Source of the DNA: Lachnospiraceae bacterium
Lineage (GTDB): Bacteria; Bacillota; Clostridia; Lachnospirales; Lachnospiraceae
Assembly: GCA_014804245.1 (NCBI GenBank)
Contig: JAAVAE010000053.1
Location: 1 to 37,587, forward strand
Reading direction: 5' to 3'
DNA: 37,587 bases
Below are positions 7,301 to 15,348 of the stretch, piece by piece. The position numbers and the translations under genes are program-made. The notes below the pieces were generated by a model. That model made no database searches and was not told the origin of the DNA. It saw only the letters and a list, made by a program, of their open reading frames with translations. The stretch's first letter is position 1; the number at the start of each line of letters is the position of its first letter.

Positions 7301-8377
7301 ATGAAAAAAAAAGTAGTAGTAGGAATGTCGGGCGGCGTAGATTCATCTGTAGCTGCCCTTCTTCTTAAGGAACAGGGATATGATGTAATTGGCGTCACCA
7401 TGCAGATCTGGCAGGACGAGGAAGATGAGATCGTGGAAGAGCATGGCGGATGCTGCGGCCTTTCTGCAGTGGAGGATGCCAGAAGAGTGGCGCAGGTACT
7501 TGATATTCCTTATTATGTCATGAATTTTAAGAAAGAATTCAGATGCAATGTAATGGATTATTTTGTGGAGGAATATCTTGCGGGAAGAACTCCCAATCCC
7601 TGTATTGCCTGTAACCGGTATGTAAAATGGGAATCTCTGCTGAAAAGAAGTATGGAGATCGGAGCAGATTATATCGCAACAGGGCATTATGCCAGGATCA
7701 TGCAGCTTCCAAACGGGAGATTTGCCATACGTAATTCTATAACGGCCAGAAAAGATCAGACTTATGCTCTTTATAATCTGACCCAGTACCAGCTTTCCCA
7801 TACACTGATGCCGGTGGGAGAATATCATAAAGAGGAGATTCGGGAAATAGCCATAAAGAACAATCTGCCTGTAGCCCATAAACCTGACAGTCAGGATATC
7901 TGTTTTGTGCCGGATGGGGATTATGCAGGCTTTATTGAAAGAGAAGTACCGGACAGAGTTCCGGGGCCGGGTAAATTCGTTACTTCGGACGGAACGGTGC
8001 TTGGAGAACATAAGGGAATCACTCACTATACCGTGGGACAGCGCAAAGGTCTGGGACTTGCCATGGGACATCAGGTATTTGTAACAAAGATAAGGCCGGG
8101 AACAGATGAAGTGGTCATAGGTGAGGCAGAGGACGTGTTCAGCACGGAACTTAGCTGTGATCATATCAATTACATGAGTGTGGAAGGTTTGCCGGAGCCA
8201 AGGAGAGTTTTTGCCAAGATACGATATGCCCATCAGGGAGAGTGGTGCATCATAGAGCAGACGGGAGAAGATGAGATCAGGTGCAGGTTTGAAAAACCTG
8301 TCCGCGCAGTAACGCCGGGACAGGCAGTAGTATTTTACGATGGCGAATATATTTTAGGAGGCGGTGTTATTATATAA
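7301..8377 (+). CDS. mnmA: tRNA-specific 2-thiouridylase MnmA
   Basis: A 358-residue enzyme that thiolates U34 of Lys, Glu and Gln tRNAs. It adenylates the uracil with an N-terminal PP-loop (GMSGGVDSS, residues 8-16). The two catalytic cysteines correspond to C104 (NPCIACN) and C201 (SQDICFV). The tRNA-recognition and beta-barrel domains follow (HYTVGQRKGLG and the C-terminal FYDGEYILGGG). Length is normal. It starts 14 bp after nifU with an AAGGA site, in the same operon as its probable sulfur donor. Coupling Fe-S supply and tRNA thiolation in one transcript is common in Clostridia. Confidence 0.96.
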   Translation: MKKKVVVGMSGGVDSSVAALLLKEQGYDVIGVTMQIWQDEEDEIVEEHGGCCGLSAVEDARRVAQVLDIPYYVMNFKKEFRCNVMDYFVEEYLAGRTPNPCIACNRYVKWESLLKRSMEIGADYIATGHYARIMQLPNGRFAIRNSITARKDQTYALYNLTQYQLSHTLMPVGEYHKEEIREIAIKNNLPVAHKPDSQDICFVPDGDYAGFIEREVPDRVPGPGKFVTSDGTVLGEHKGITHYTVGQRKGLGLAMGHQVFVTKIRPGTDEVVIGEAEDVFSTELSCDHINYMSVEGLPEPRRVFAKIRYAHQGEWCIIEQTGEDEIRCRFEKPVRAVTPGQAVVFYDGEYILGGGVII

Positions 8378-8391
8378 CATGCCTCCTTTTT
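8356..8391 (+). terminator. Rho-independent terminator overlapping the end of mnmA
   Basis: AGGAGGC (8356-8362) pairs with GCCTCCT (8381-8387), with an inner TGTTAT/ATAACA stem closed by a 3-nt loop; at least five further Ts follow. The mnmA stop codon lies within the inner stem, so the terminator is built into the last codons. Confidence 0.88.
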
Positions 8392-8397
8392 TGCACT

Positions 8398-9216
8398 TCA
8401 GATCCGGTGGAATTCCGGCGAACGGTTTTCGAAAGTAGTATAGTATTTGAAGCCGCATTCAGTCAGAACCTGCGCCGCCCTGTCAAAGCCTCTTGCAATT
8501 GCTCCGTGTTCATGGGCATCGGAGCCTATAGTGATAATTTCGCCGCCCAGTTCTTTGTAACGCTTCAGAATACCGGTACAGGGATTCAGCTCTTTTAGTC
8601 CGCTGCCGATGGCGCCGGTATTTAATTCAATCCCCTTTTCTTTTTCCAGAAGCGTCTCAAGGATCCTGTCCAGAATATCCTTGTACTTTTCATAAGAATA
8701 TTCGGCATCCTTGCTCTTACCGTAACGCACCACATAATCGAGATGGCCGTAGACATCAAAATTGCTGAAAGCCTTCAGATTATCAAGTATGGAGCTGAAG
8801 TATTCGCGGTAAGCTTCTTCGTCGCTGCGGCCCTCAAAAAAATACGGGTAGTAGGGATCTTTGCCGTTGCATATATGAGAAGAGCCGATGATAAAGTCAA
8901 AGGGAAAGCTTTTGGCATAGAGAGCAAGTTCCCGGCGAAGATGTGGCTGCAGGCCCAGTTCAACGCCAAATAAAATTTTGATCTTGTCTGCATATCTGCC
9001 TTTTAAAGTGGCCAATTCATACAGATAGGAATCTGTATTTAAGTCGAACAGCCCCTTATCTTCGGGGTTTACATAGGCATAGTCCATGTCCATGTGTTCG
9101 GTAAAACACATGGTGGTAAGGCCCAAGGAAATACCTTTTTGGATCATTTCTTCCAGGGGAGTTTGGCTGTCTCCGGAAAAATAGGAGTGTAAATGGTAGT
9201 CAGCAGTAATAGCCAT
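8398..9216 (-). CDS. PHP-domain phosphatase, HisK/histidinol-phosphatase type
   Basis: A 272-residue PHP-fold metal-dependent phosphoesterase. The N terminus DYHLHSYFSGD carries the HxH metal motif (H8, H10), and further ligands follow in FTEHMD, GVELG, GSSH, YGHLDY and IGSDAHEHG. This set is typical of the HisK-type histidinol phosphatase (HisJ family) that makes histidinol in Firmicutes. No other his genes are nearby, so the substrate is by family only, and general PHP hydrolase is an alternative. The start is fixed by AAGGAGG before the ATG. The gene converges on mnmA, with only the mnmA terminator between them. Confidence 0.85.
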   Translation of the reverse strand: MAITADYHLHSYFSGDSQTPLEEMIQKGISLGLTTMCFTEHMDMDYAYVNPEDKGLFDLNTDSYLYELATLKGRYADKIKILFGVELGLQPHLRRELALYAKSFPFDFIIGSSHICNGKDPYYPYFFEGRSDEEAYREYFSSILDNLKAFSNFDVYGHLDYVVRYGKSKDAEYSYEKYKDILDRILETLLEKEKGIELNTGAIGSGLKELNPCTGILKRYKELGGEIITIGSDAHEHGAIARGFDRAAQVLTECGFKYYTTFENRSPEFHRI

Positions 9217-9248
9217 GATTCTGACCTCCTTATTGAATATTGATTTTA

Positions 9249-9277
9249 AGTCTAGCCGATTTGAATAAAAAACGCAA
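9249..9277 (-). promoter_or_regulatory. Promoter of the PHP phosphatase gene
   Basis: On the minus strand TTGCGT (complement of 9272-9277) and TAGACT (complement of 9249-9254) are 17 bp apart, about 33 bp before the ATG. Confidence 0.5.
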
Positions 9278-9295
9278 TTATTTTTGATTTACATC

Positions 9296-9324
9296 TTGTA
9301 ATTTCGGGACAAATTAGGTAAAAT
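9296..9324 (+). promoter_or_regulatory. Candidate gap promoter
   Basis: TTGTAA (9296-9301) and TAAAAT (9319-9324) are separated by 17 bp, giving a start near 9331 and a leader of about 77 nt before gap. A perfect TTGACA also occurs at 9343-9348, but the best -10 after it (TAATAT, 9371-9376) is 22 bp away, so the upstream pair is preferred. More than one start is possible. Confidence 0.5.
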
Positions 9325-9346
9325 AATTCTGCTGATAAAATTTTGA

Positions 9347-9364
9347 CAATCTTGTAAAAGATTG
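9347..9364. promoter_or_regulatory. Inverted repeat in the gap leader, possible operator
   Basis: CAATCTT and AAGATTG form a perfect 7-bp inverted repeat around GTAA, overlapping the TTGACA at 9343. Central glycolytic genes in Firmicutes are commonly under repressors such as CggR, whose sites are palindromic. Neither the site sequence nor an adjacent regulator gene identifies the binder here. Confidence 0.4.
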
Positions 9365-9407
9365 GAAAAATAATATAAAAATTATTCAATTTTAGGAGGA
9401 AACTAAA

Positions 9408-10421
9408 ATGGCAGTAAGAGTAGCAATTAATGGTTTTGGCCGTATTGGTCGTCTTGCGTTCAGACAGATGTTTGATGCAGAAGGTTATGAAGTAGTAGCA
9501 ATCAATGACTTAACAAGTCCTGAGATGCTTGCGCATTTATTAAAGTATGATACCGCACAGGGTAAATACAAATATGCTGACAGCGTTTCTTACGGTGAAG
9601 ATTCCATCACAGTTAACGGAAAGACTATCACAATTTATAAAGAAGCAGACGCTAAGAATCTTCCTTGGGGAGAATTAAAGGTAGACGTTGTTCTTGAATG
9701 TACAGGTTTCTATACATCCAAAGAAAAAGCAAGCGCTCATATCACAGCAGGCGCTCGTAAGGTTGTTATTTCTGCACCTGCAGGAAATGATCTTCCTACC
9801 ATCGTTTACAATGTAAACCATGAAACATTAAAGGCTGAAGATACAGTTATTTCTGCAGCTTCCTGTACAACAAACTGCTTAGCTCCTATGGCTAAGGCTT
9901 TAAATGACCTGGCTCCTATCATGAGCGGTATCATGACAACAGTTCATGCTTACACAGGCGATCAGATGATCCTTGACGGACCTCAGAGAAAAGGCGATAA
10001 GAGAAGAAGCCGTGCAGGCGCTCAGAACATCGTTCCCAACTCAACAGGTGCTGCTAAGGCAATCGGCCTTGTTATTCCTGAATTGAACGGCAAGCTGATC
10101 GGTTCTGCTCAGCGTGTTCCTACCCCTACAGGTTCTACAACAATCTTAGTTGCAGTTGTTAAGGGACAGGTTACAAAGGATCAGATCAATGATGCTATGA
10201 AGGCTGCTGCTACAGAATCCTTCGGATACAACACAGATGAAATCGTATCTTCCGATATCATCGGCAGCACATTTGGTTCCATCTTCGATGCTACACAGAC
10301 AATGGTAGCTCCTATGGAAGACGGAAATACACAGGTACAGGTTGTATCTTGGTATGACAATGAGAATTCTTACACAAGCCAGATGGTAAGAACAATCAAA
10401 TACTTCTCTGAGTTAGCATAA
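9408..10421 (+). CDS. gap: Glyceraldehyde-3-phosphate dehydrogenase, type I
   Basis: A 337-residue glycolytic dehydrogenase that oxidises glyceraldehyde 3-phosphate to 1,3-bisphosphoglycerate with NAD. The NAD-binding start is [10 protein letters not shown]. The catalytic cysteine is C153 in [12 protein letters not shown] and the partner histidine is H180 in [10 protein letters not shown]. The section [20 protein letters not shown] is the usual substrate loop. The ATG follows a strong TTTTAGGAGG site. Codon use is strongly biased (many TTA, CTT, GCT and ACA), as expected for a very highly expressed gene and visibly different from the membrane genes later on. It heads gap-pgk-tpi; an in-operon hairpin after it probably makes its mRNA more abundant than pgk. 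Confidence 0.98.
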   Translation: MAVRVAINGFGRIGRLAFRQMFDAEGYEVVAINDLTSPEMLAHLLKYDTAQGKYKYADSVSYGEDSITVNGKTITIYKEADAKNLPWGELKVDVVLECTGFYTSKEKASAHITAGARKVVISAPAGNDLPTIVYNVNHETLKAEDTVISAASCTTNCLAPMAKALNDLAPIMSGIMTTVHAYTGDQMILDGPQRKGDKRRSRAGAQNIVPNSTGAAKAIGLVIPELNGKLIGSAQRVPTPTGSTTILVAVVKGQVTKDQINDAMKAAATESFGYNTDEIVSSDIIGSTFGSIFDATQTMVAPMEDGNTQVQVVSWYDNENSYTSQMVRTIKYFSELA

Positions 10422-10437
10422 TAACAAAGACCTTAAG

Positions 10438-10470
10438 GGTCCGGTCTTATGGGACCGGACCTTTATTTCT
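10438..10470 (+). terminator. Partial terminator between gap and pgk
   Basis: GGTCCGGTC (10438-10446) and GACCGGACC (10453-10461) form a 9-bp GC-rich stem with a 6-nt loop, followed by the T-rich TTTATTTCT. No convincing promoter lies between it and pgk, so it probably reduces rather than ends transcription, or caps and stabilises a gap-only mRNA. Confidence 0.7.
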
Positions 10471-10494
10471 ATTAAGAAAATGGAGGAAATAATC

Positions 10495-11718
10495 ATGGGA
10501 TTAAATAAGAAATCAGTTGATGATATCAACGTTGCTGGAAAGCGCGTACTTGTAAGATGCGATTTTAATGTGCCTCTTAAAAATGGTGAGATTACAGACG
10601 AGACCCGTATCGTTGCAGCGCTTCCCACAATCAATAAATTGTTATCAGACGGCGGCAAGGTAATCCTTTGCTCCCATCTTGGAAAAGTTAAGAATGGTCC
10701 GAACGAGGGAGAATCTTTAGCGCCTGTTGCTAAGAGACTTTCCGAGAAGCTTGGCAAAGAAGTTAATTTTGTTTCAGACTATAACGTAACCGGTGAAGCT
10801 GCAACCAAGGCAGTGGAAGAAATGAAAGAAGGAGATGTGGTACTGCTTCAGAATACACGTTTCCGCGGAAAAGAAGAGACAAAGAACGGCGAAGAATTCA
10901 GCAAAGAACTGGCTGACCTTGCAGACGTTTATGTATGTGATGCTTTTGGTTCTTCCCATAGAGCACATGCGTCTGTAGCAGGCGTTACAGAATTTATCCG
11001 TGCAAAAGGCGGCGAATGTGCAGTTGGATATCTGATGCAGAAAGAAATCGATTTCCTCGGCAATGCCGTAGAAAATCCTGTAAGGCCTTTCGTCGCAATC
11101 TTAGGCGGTGCTAAGGTTGCAGATAAACTGAATGTAATCAACAACCTCCTTGAAAAGTGCGATACACTGATCATCGGCGGAGGTATGGCGTTTACTTTCT
11201 TAAAAGCACAGGGCTATGAAATCGGAAAATCCTTAGTGGATGACGAAAAACTTGATTACTGTAAGGAAATGATGGAAAAGGCAGAAAAGCTTGGAAAGAA
11301 ACTGCTTCTTCCTATCGATACTACAATCGCAGCATCTTTCCCGGATCCTATTGACGGACCCATTGATGTGGAAGTAGTGGATGCTGATAAGATTCCTGCT
11401 GATATGGAAGGTCTCGATATCGGAACCAAGACAGCAGAACTTTATGCAGATGCTGTTAAATCAGCTAAGACAGTTGTGTGGAACGGACCTATGGGCGTGT
11501 TCGAGAATCCGACTCTTGCAAAGGGAACTATTGCAGTAGCAAAATCTCTTGCAGAGACAGATGCAACAACTATTATCGGCGGCGGTGATTCCGCAGCAGC
11601 TGTCAATCAGTTAGGATTTGCTGATAAGATGAGCCATATTTCTACAGGCGGCGGCGCTTCCCTTGAATTTTTAGAGGGCAAGGAACTGCCGGGTGTAGTT
11701 GCAGCAGATGATAAATAA
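10495..11718 (+). CDS. pgk: Phosphoglycerate kinase
   Basis: A 407-residue two-domain kinase that transfers phosphate from 1,3-bisphosphoglycerate to ADP. The N-terminal substrate site is [13 protein letters not shown], followed by SHLGK and [12 protein letters not shown]. The nucleotide domain shows [21 protein letters not shown] and the C-terminal [15 protein letters not shown]. The start is the ATG at 10495, preceded by GGAGGA at seven bases; the frame opens five codons earlier over the ribosome binding site. It is slightly longer than the common 394-400 residues but otherwise ordinary. It is the second gene of the gap operon, with tpi starting 30 bp after its stop. Confidence 0.97.
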   Translation: MGLNKKSVDDINVAGKRVLVRCDFNVPLKNGEITDETRIVAALPTINKLLSDGGKVILCSHLGKVKNGPNEGESLAPVAKRLSEKLGKEVNFVSDYNVTGEAATKAVEEMKEGDVVLLQNTRFRGKEETKNGEEFSKELADLADVYVCDAFGSSHRAHASVAGVTEFIRAKGGECAVGYLMQKEIDFLGNAVENPVRPFVAILGGAKVADKLNVINNLLEKCDTLIIGGGMAFTFLKAQGYEIGKSLVDDEKLDYCKEMMEKAEKLGKKLLLPIDTTIAASFPDPIDGPIDVEVVDADKIPADMEGLDIGTKTAELYADAVKSAKTVVWNGPMGVFENPTLAKGTIAVAKSLAETDATTIIGGGDSAAAVNQLGFADKMSHISTGGGASLEFLEGKELPGVVAADDK

Positions 11719-11748
11719 TTGCTTAAAATGAATGAAGGAGAAAAGAAA

Positions 11749-12498
11749 ATGGCAAGAAGAAAAATTGTAGCCGGTAACTGGAAGATGAACATGACTCCCA
11801 GCCAGGCAGTAGCTTTATGTGAAGAACTGAAGGATTTAGTTAAATCTGATGATGTAGATGTTGTTTACTGTGTTCCTGCAATCGACATTGTTCCTGTAGT
11901 AGAAGCTGTCAAAGGAACCAACGTTGAGGTTGGTGCAGAAAACATGTACTTTGAAGAAAAGGGCGCTTACACCGGAGAAATCGCTGCACCCATGCTGGTA
12001 GATGCAGGTGTTAAGTATGTCATCATCGGACATTCAGAGAGACGTGATTACTTTAAAGAAGACGATGCTCTCTTAAATAAGAAAGTAAAGAAAGCATTCG
12101 AGGCAGGACTTACACCTATTCTTTGCTGTGGCGAGACACTGGAACAGAGAGAAATGGGTATTACCCTTGACTGGATCCGTATGCAGATCAAATCTGATCT
12201 TGTAGATGTTACAGCAGATCAGGTTGCTTCCATGGTAATCGCTTATGAGCCGATCTGGGCAATCGGAACAGGAAAGACAGCTACTACAGAGCAGGCACAG
12301 GAAGTATGTAAAGCAATCCGTGACTGTATCGCAGAAGTTTATGATGCAGCTACAGCAGATGCTGTTCGTATTCAGTACGGCGGTTCTGTAAATGCAGGTA
12401 ATGCTGCTGAGCTTTTTGCACAGCCTGATATTGACGGTGGTCTTGTAGGCGGCGCTTCTCTGAAAGCTGATTTTGGCAAGATCGTAAACTATAAATAA
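11749..12498 (+). CDS. tpiA: Triosephosphate isomerase
   Basis: A 249-residue TIM barrel that interconverts dihydroxyacetone phosphate and glyceraldehyde 3-phosphate. The catalytic residues are K12 (AGNWKMN), H95 (IIGHSERR) and E167 ([12 protein letters not shown]). The phosphate-binding [10 protein letters not shown] and GGLVGGASL loops are intact. The ATG at 11749 follows GAAGGAG; the frame opens at 11719, but the extra residues are not part of the family. It is the last gene of the gap-pgk-tpi group. The usual next gene, gpmI, is displaced by about 9 kb. Confidence 0.97.
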   Translation: MARRKIVAGNWKMNMTPSQAVALCEELKDLVKSDDVDVVYCVPAIDIVPVVEAVKGTNVEVGAENMYFEEKGAYTGEIAAPMLVDAGVKYVIIGHSERRDYFKEDDALLNKKVKKAFEAGLTPILCCGETLEQREMGITLDWIRMQIKSDLVDVTADQVASMVIAYEPIWAIGTGKTATTEQAQEVCKAIRDCIAEVYDAATADAVRIQYGGSVNAGNAAELFAQPDIDGGLVGGASLKADFGKIVNYK

Positions 12499-12551
12499 AA
12501 GTGTTCAAAACATGTATAGTGAGTTATAAAGTAAAATAATGCACATTTGAT

Positions 12552-12586
12552 GAAATCAGCAGTGGTGTTATGCCGCTGCTGATTTC
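12552..12586 (+). terminator. 14-bp hairpin after tpi without a T run
   Basis: GAAATCAGCAG (12552-12562) pairs perfectly with 12576-12586 and the stem extends by three inner pairs (one G-U). It may end or stabilise the glycolytic mRNA, or be the 5' leader hairpin of the following glycosyltransferase. There is no T run, so factor-independent termination is doubtful. The same arm sequence recurs at 27042-27075. Confidence 0.5.
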
Positions 12587-12615
12587 CATGCTGGAAGCAG
12601 GCAAGGAGAGTCTTC

Positions 12616-13572
12616 ATGGAAAATGTTTTGTATTTGGTAATCCCTTGTTACAACGAGGAGGAGGTATTACCTGAAACGTCAGCACGCCTTCGGGAAAAAG
12701 TGAATGAATTAATTGGGAAAAAAAAGATTGATGCAAGAAGCCGTGTGATTTTTGTGAATGATGGTTCGAAAGACAGAACGTGGGAGTTGATTGAAGAACT
12801 GCATCAGAAGGATAAGATTTTTGGAGGTATCAATCTGAGCAGGAACAGGGGGCACCAGAATGCGCTGCTTGCCGGTCTGATGACGGTGAAAGATCATGCA
12901 GATATGGTGATTTCTATGGATGCAGACTTACAGGATGACATAGATGCCATTGATGAAATGGTGGATAAATATTTGGATGGAACAGATATTGTGTACGGTG
13001 TGCGGAGCAGCCGGCAGAAAGACACCTTTTTTAAAAAGGCAACTGCAGAGGGATTCTATAAGCTGATGAATGGGATGGGAGCAAACACCGTGTTCAATCA
13101 TGCAGATTATCGCCTTATGAGCAGACGGGCGCTGGAAGGTTTGGCACAATACGGTGAAGTGAATCTGTTCCTGCGGGGCATCGTACCTATGATTGGGTAT
13201 TCGACGGATGTAGTTTACTATGAACGGGGAGAGCGGTTTGCGGGTGAAAGCAAATATCCATTAGGAAAGATGTTGTCCTTTGCAGTGGAGGGCGTGACAT
13301 CTCTTAGCACAAAGCCAATCAGAATGATAACAGGGCTTGGGTTTTTCATTTTTCTGATCAGCATCGGTATGCTGATTTACAGCCTGGTCCGCCATTTTAT
13401 GGGAGCGACGATCGTAGGCTGGACAACACTTATGGTTTCGGTATGGGCAATTGGAGGATTGATTTTACTTTCCCTTGGCGTGGTGGGAGAATATATTGGA
13501 AAGATTTATTTAGAGACAAAAGCACGTCCAAGGTTTATAATAGAACAGTTTTTAAATGATGAAAATGAATGA
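12616..13572 (+). CDS. GT2 polyprenyl-phosphate glycosyltransferase, GtrB/CsbB/DPM1-like
   Basis: A 318-residue enzyme with an N-terminal GT-A domain and two C-terminal membrane segments (about 235-257 and 271-292). The start LVIPCYNEEEVLPE and FVNDGSKDRTW bind the sugar nucleotide. The DAD at 102-104, in MDADLQDD, binds the metal ion. This architecture belongs to enzymes that load glucose, GlcNAc or a similar sugar onto undecaprenyl phosphate on the inner face of the membrane. The lipid-linked sugar then feeds membrane GT-C transferases, and several such proteins are encoded nearby. The ATG follows AAGGAGAG. The 3' end overlaps the helicase gene by 17 bp, suggesting translational coupling. 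The sugar cannot be read from sequence. Confidence 0.9.
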   Translation: MENVLYLVIPCYNEEEVLPETSARLREKVNELIGKKKIDARSRVIFVNDGSKDRTWELIEELHQKDKIFGGINLSRNRGHQNALLAGLMTVKDHADMVISMDADLQDDIDAIDEMVDKYLDGTDIVYGVRSSRQKDTFFKKATAEGFYKLMNGMGANTVFNHADYRLMSRRALEGLAQYGEVNLFLRGIVPMIGYSTDVVYYERGERFAGESKYPLGKMLSFAVEGVTSLSTKPIRMITGLGFFIFLISIGMLIYSLVRHFMGATIVGWTTLMVSVWAIGGLILLSLGVVGEYIGKIYLETKARPRFIIEQFLNDENE

Positions 13573-15202
13573 ATGGATGGTAGATAAATTGGAAGAAAGA
13601 AAAGAAGAAATAGAGAACAAATTAAAATATAGTGATTCCGGTATTCATCCGGATATCTTAAAAGCAGTGGAGGAAATGGGATTTGAAACCATGACGCCCA
13701 TTCAGGAGCAGGCGATTCCGGTACTTCTTGAAGGAAAGGATATTATCGGACAGGCGCAGACCGGTACAGGTAAGACGGCGGCATTTGCAATTCCCATGAT
13801 TCAGAGTGTCGATCCGCAGCTGAAAAAACCGCAGGGAATCATTCTTTGCCCTACCAGAGAACTGGCAATGCAGGCAGCGGAAGAGATACGGAAACTGACA
13901 AAATATATGAGCGGGATCAAAGTGCTGCCGGTTTATGGCGGTCAGGATATTTTAAGGCAGATCAGAGCGCTCAGCCAGGGGGTACAAATTATCGTCGGTA
14001 CGCCGGGGCGTGTCATGGATCATTTAAGGCGCCACACGATTAAGACTTCTCATATTAAAATGATCGTGCTTGATGAGGCGGATGAAATGCTGAACATGGG
14101 ATTCCGTGAGGATATCGAGACGGTGCTGGAGGATATGCCAAAGCAGCATCAGATGGCGCTTTTTTCGGCAACCATGCCTCAGGCAATTTTGGACATTACA
14201 GGAACTTACCAGAAAAATGCTGTTTATATCAAGGTGACGCCTAAAGAGATTACAGTGTCTGCCATCAAACAAGCGTATTACCGGGTGGCTAAAAAAGATA
14301 AGGCGGAGGCGCTGATCAGACTGATTGACTACTATCAGCCGGCAAGAAGTCTTGTTTTCTGTAATACAAAGCGGATGGTGGATGAAATTAACGGTATACT
14401 GAAGGAAAGAGGATATGAGGCGGAAGGGCTTCACGGTGATCTGTCGCAAAATCAGAGAGATACGGTCATGAATCTTTTCAGGAACGGCAGATGTGCTATT
14501 TTGATTGCTACGGACGTGGCAGCAAGAGGCATTGACGTAAGCGGAGTGGATGCGGTATTTAATTATGATATTCCGGAAGATATTGAATACTATGTGCACA
14601 GAATCGGGCGTACCGGAAGGGCAGGTAGAAAGGGAAGAGCCTTCACTCTGATATCAGGGAGGGAAATCTTTAAGATCCGTGATATTGAGAGGATTTGTCA
14701 TACGACCATCAGGGAGAGAAAGATTCCCACGCCGGCCGATATCACAAAAGTAAAAACAGGCAAGTTATTCTTAGAAGCGATGGAGGTCATGGAGCAGAAG
14801 GACTTAGCCGACATCAAAAAGTCCATTCAACAGGCGGCGGAAGAAAATGGATTTTCAGTGCTTGATTTGGCAGCGGCTTTCATGCGGATGAATATTGGAG
14901 ATGAGCCGGAGGAAATAAAGGAAGAAAAACCTTATTTTGAAAAAAGCAGAAGAGCAGGAAGAGGCGACAGAACTGGAAGAGGTGACAGAGCTGGAAGAGG
15001 CGATAGGACCGGAAGAGGTGACAGAGCCGGAAGAAAAGACAGAGGCGGAAGAGCAGATAAAACTGGCAGAAGTGAGAGAAACGGCAGAAGCGATAGAAGC
15101 GGAAGGAAAGAAAAGCCGGAGAGAAATACAAGGACGGGGCGAGGAAACAGAAGCGAGAGAGGTTTTTTGTCAAAAAAGAGCAGATATGATGTGAAGTTGT
15201 AG
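13556..15202 (+). CDS. DEAD-box ATP-dependent RNA helicase with repetitive basic tail
   Basis: A 548-residue helicase of the CsdA/DeaD/CshA type that unwinds RNA in cold adaptation, ribosome assembly or decay. It shows the Q motif (GFETMTPIQEQAIP), Walker A AQTGTGKT (67-74), PTREL, DEAD at 173-176, SAT at 204-206 and the C-terminal HRIGRTGRAG. From about residue 460 to the end lies a low-complexity arginine/glycine tail of GRGDRx hexapeptides, expected to bind RNA loosely. The first ATG overlaps the glycosyltransferase by 17 bp with no clear ribosome binding site; the ATG at 13577 is an alternative. Pairing with a glycosyltransferase is unexpected and probably reflects insertion into the same transcript. 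Confidence 0.93.
   Translation: MMKMNEWMVDKLEERKEEIENKLKYSDSGIHPDILKAVEEMGFETMTPIQEQAIPVLLEGKDIIGQAQTGTGKTAAFAIPMIQSVDPQLKKPQGIILCPTRELAMQAAEEIRKLTKYMSGIKVLPVYGGQDILRQIRALSQGVQIIVGTPGRVMDHLRRHTIKTSHIKMIVLDEADEMLNMGFREDIETVLEDMPKQHQMALFSATMPQAILDITGTYQKNAVYIKVTPKEITVSAIKQAYYRVAKKDKAEALIRLIDYYQPARSLVFCNTKRMVDEINGILKERGYEAEGLHGDLSQNQRDTVMNLFRNGRCAILIATDVAARGIDVSGVDAVFNYDIPEDIEYYVHRIGRTGRAGRKGRAFTLISGREIFKIRDIERICHTTIRERKIPTPADITKVKTGKLFLEAMEVMEQKDLADIKKSIQQAAEENGFSVLDLAAAFMRMNIGDEPEEIKEEKPYFEKSRRAGRGDRTGRGDRAGRGDRTGRGDRAGRKDRGGRADKTGRSERNGRSDRSGRKEKPERNTRTGRGNRSERGFLSKKSRYDVKL
14957..15100 (+). repeat. Eight 18-bp tandem repeats encoding the helicase tail
   Basis: Units begin every 18 bp from 14957, with the first four closest to GGAAGAGGTGACAGAGCC and later ones progressively diverged. 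In the helicase frame each codes for G-R-x-D-R-x. One base out of frame (+1) the same repeats read as acidic E-E-x-T-E-x hexapeptides. Such in-frame arrays can change copy number by slippage without breaking the gene. Confidence 0.9.
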
Positions 15203-15262
15203 TTACTGTGAAAACGAAGGCTGAACTGTAACTATAAAATCGATGAATAAACCAGAAATCGT

Positions 15263-15291
15263 TTGTCAACCGACTTTCATTGTGTTAGTAT
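15263..15291 (+). promoter_or_regulatory. Promoter of the TPR membrane protein gene
   Basis: TTGTCA (15263-15268) and TAGTAT (15286-15291) are 17 bp apart. Transcription should begin near 15298, the first base of the next hairpin. Confidence 0.7.
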
Positions 15292-15297
15292 GAAAAA

Positions 15298-15318
15298 GGC
15301 AGTGTAAAAAGCACTGCC
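15298..15318 (+). other. 5' leader hairpin at the predicted transcription start
   Basis: GGCAGTG and CACTGCC (15298-15304 and 15312-15318) form a 7-bp stem with a 7-nt loop beginning at the predicted +1. There is no T run. A stem at the very 5' end is expected to slow RNA decay from that end. Confidence 0.55.
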
Positions 15319-15348
15319 TGCAATGAGGAGTTTTGAGTTGAGGTTTTA

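Noticed and set aside
7343..8233. Long open frame (296 codons) on the minus strand within mnmA
   Set aside because: It lies entirely opposite a certain gene, has no ribosome binding site or family resemblance, and its composition is what the reverse of a coding frame gives.
14937..15194. Acidic 85-codon frame in the helicase tail repeats
   Set aside because: Rejected as a gene: no ribosome binding site, and it arises from the repeat composition in another frame. Kept only as an observation on the repeat.
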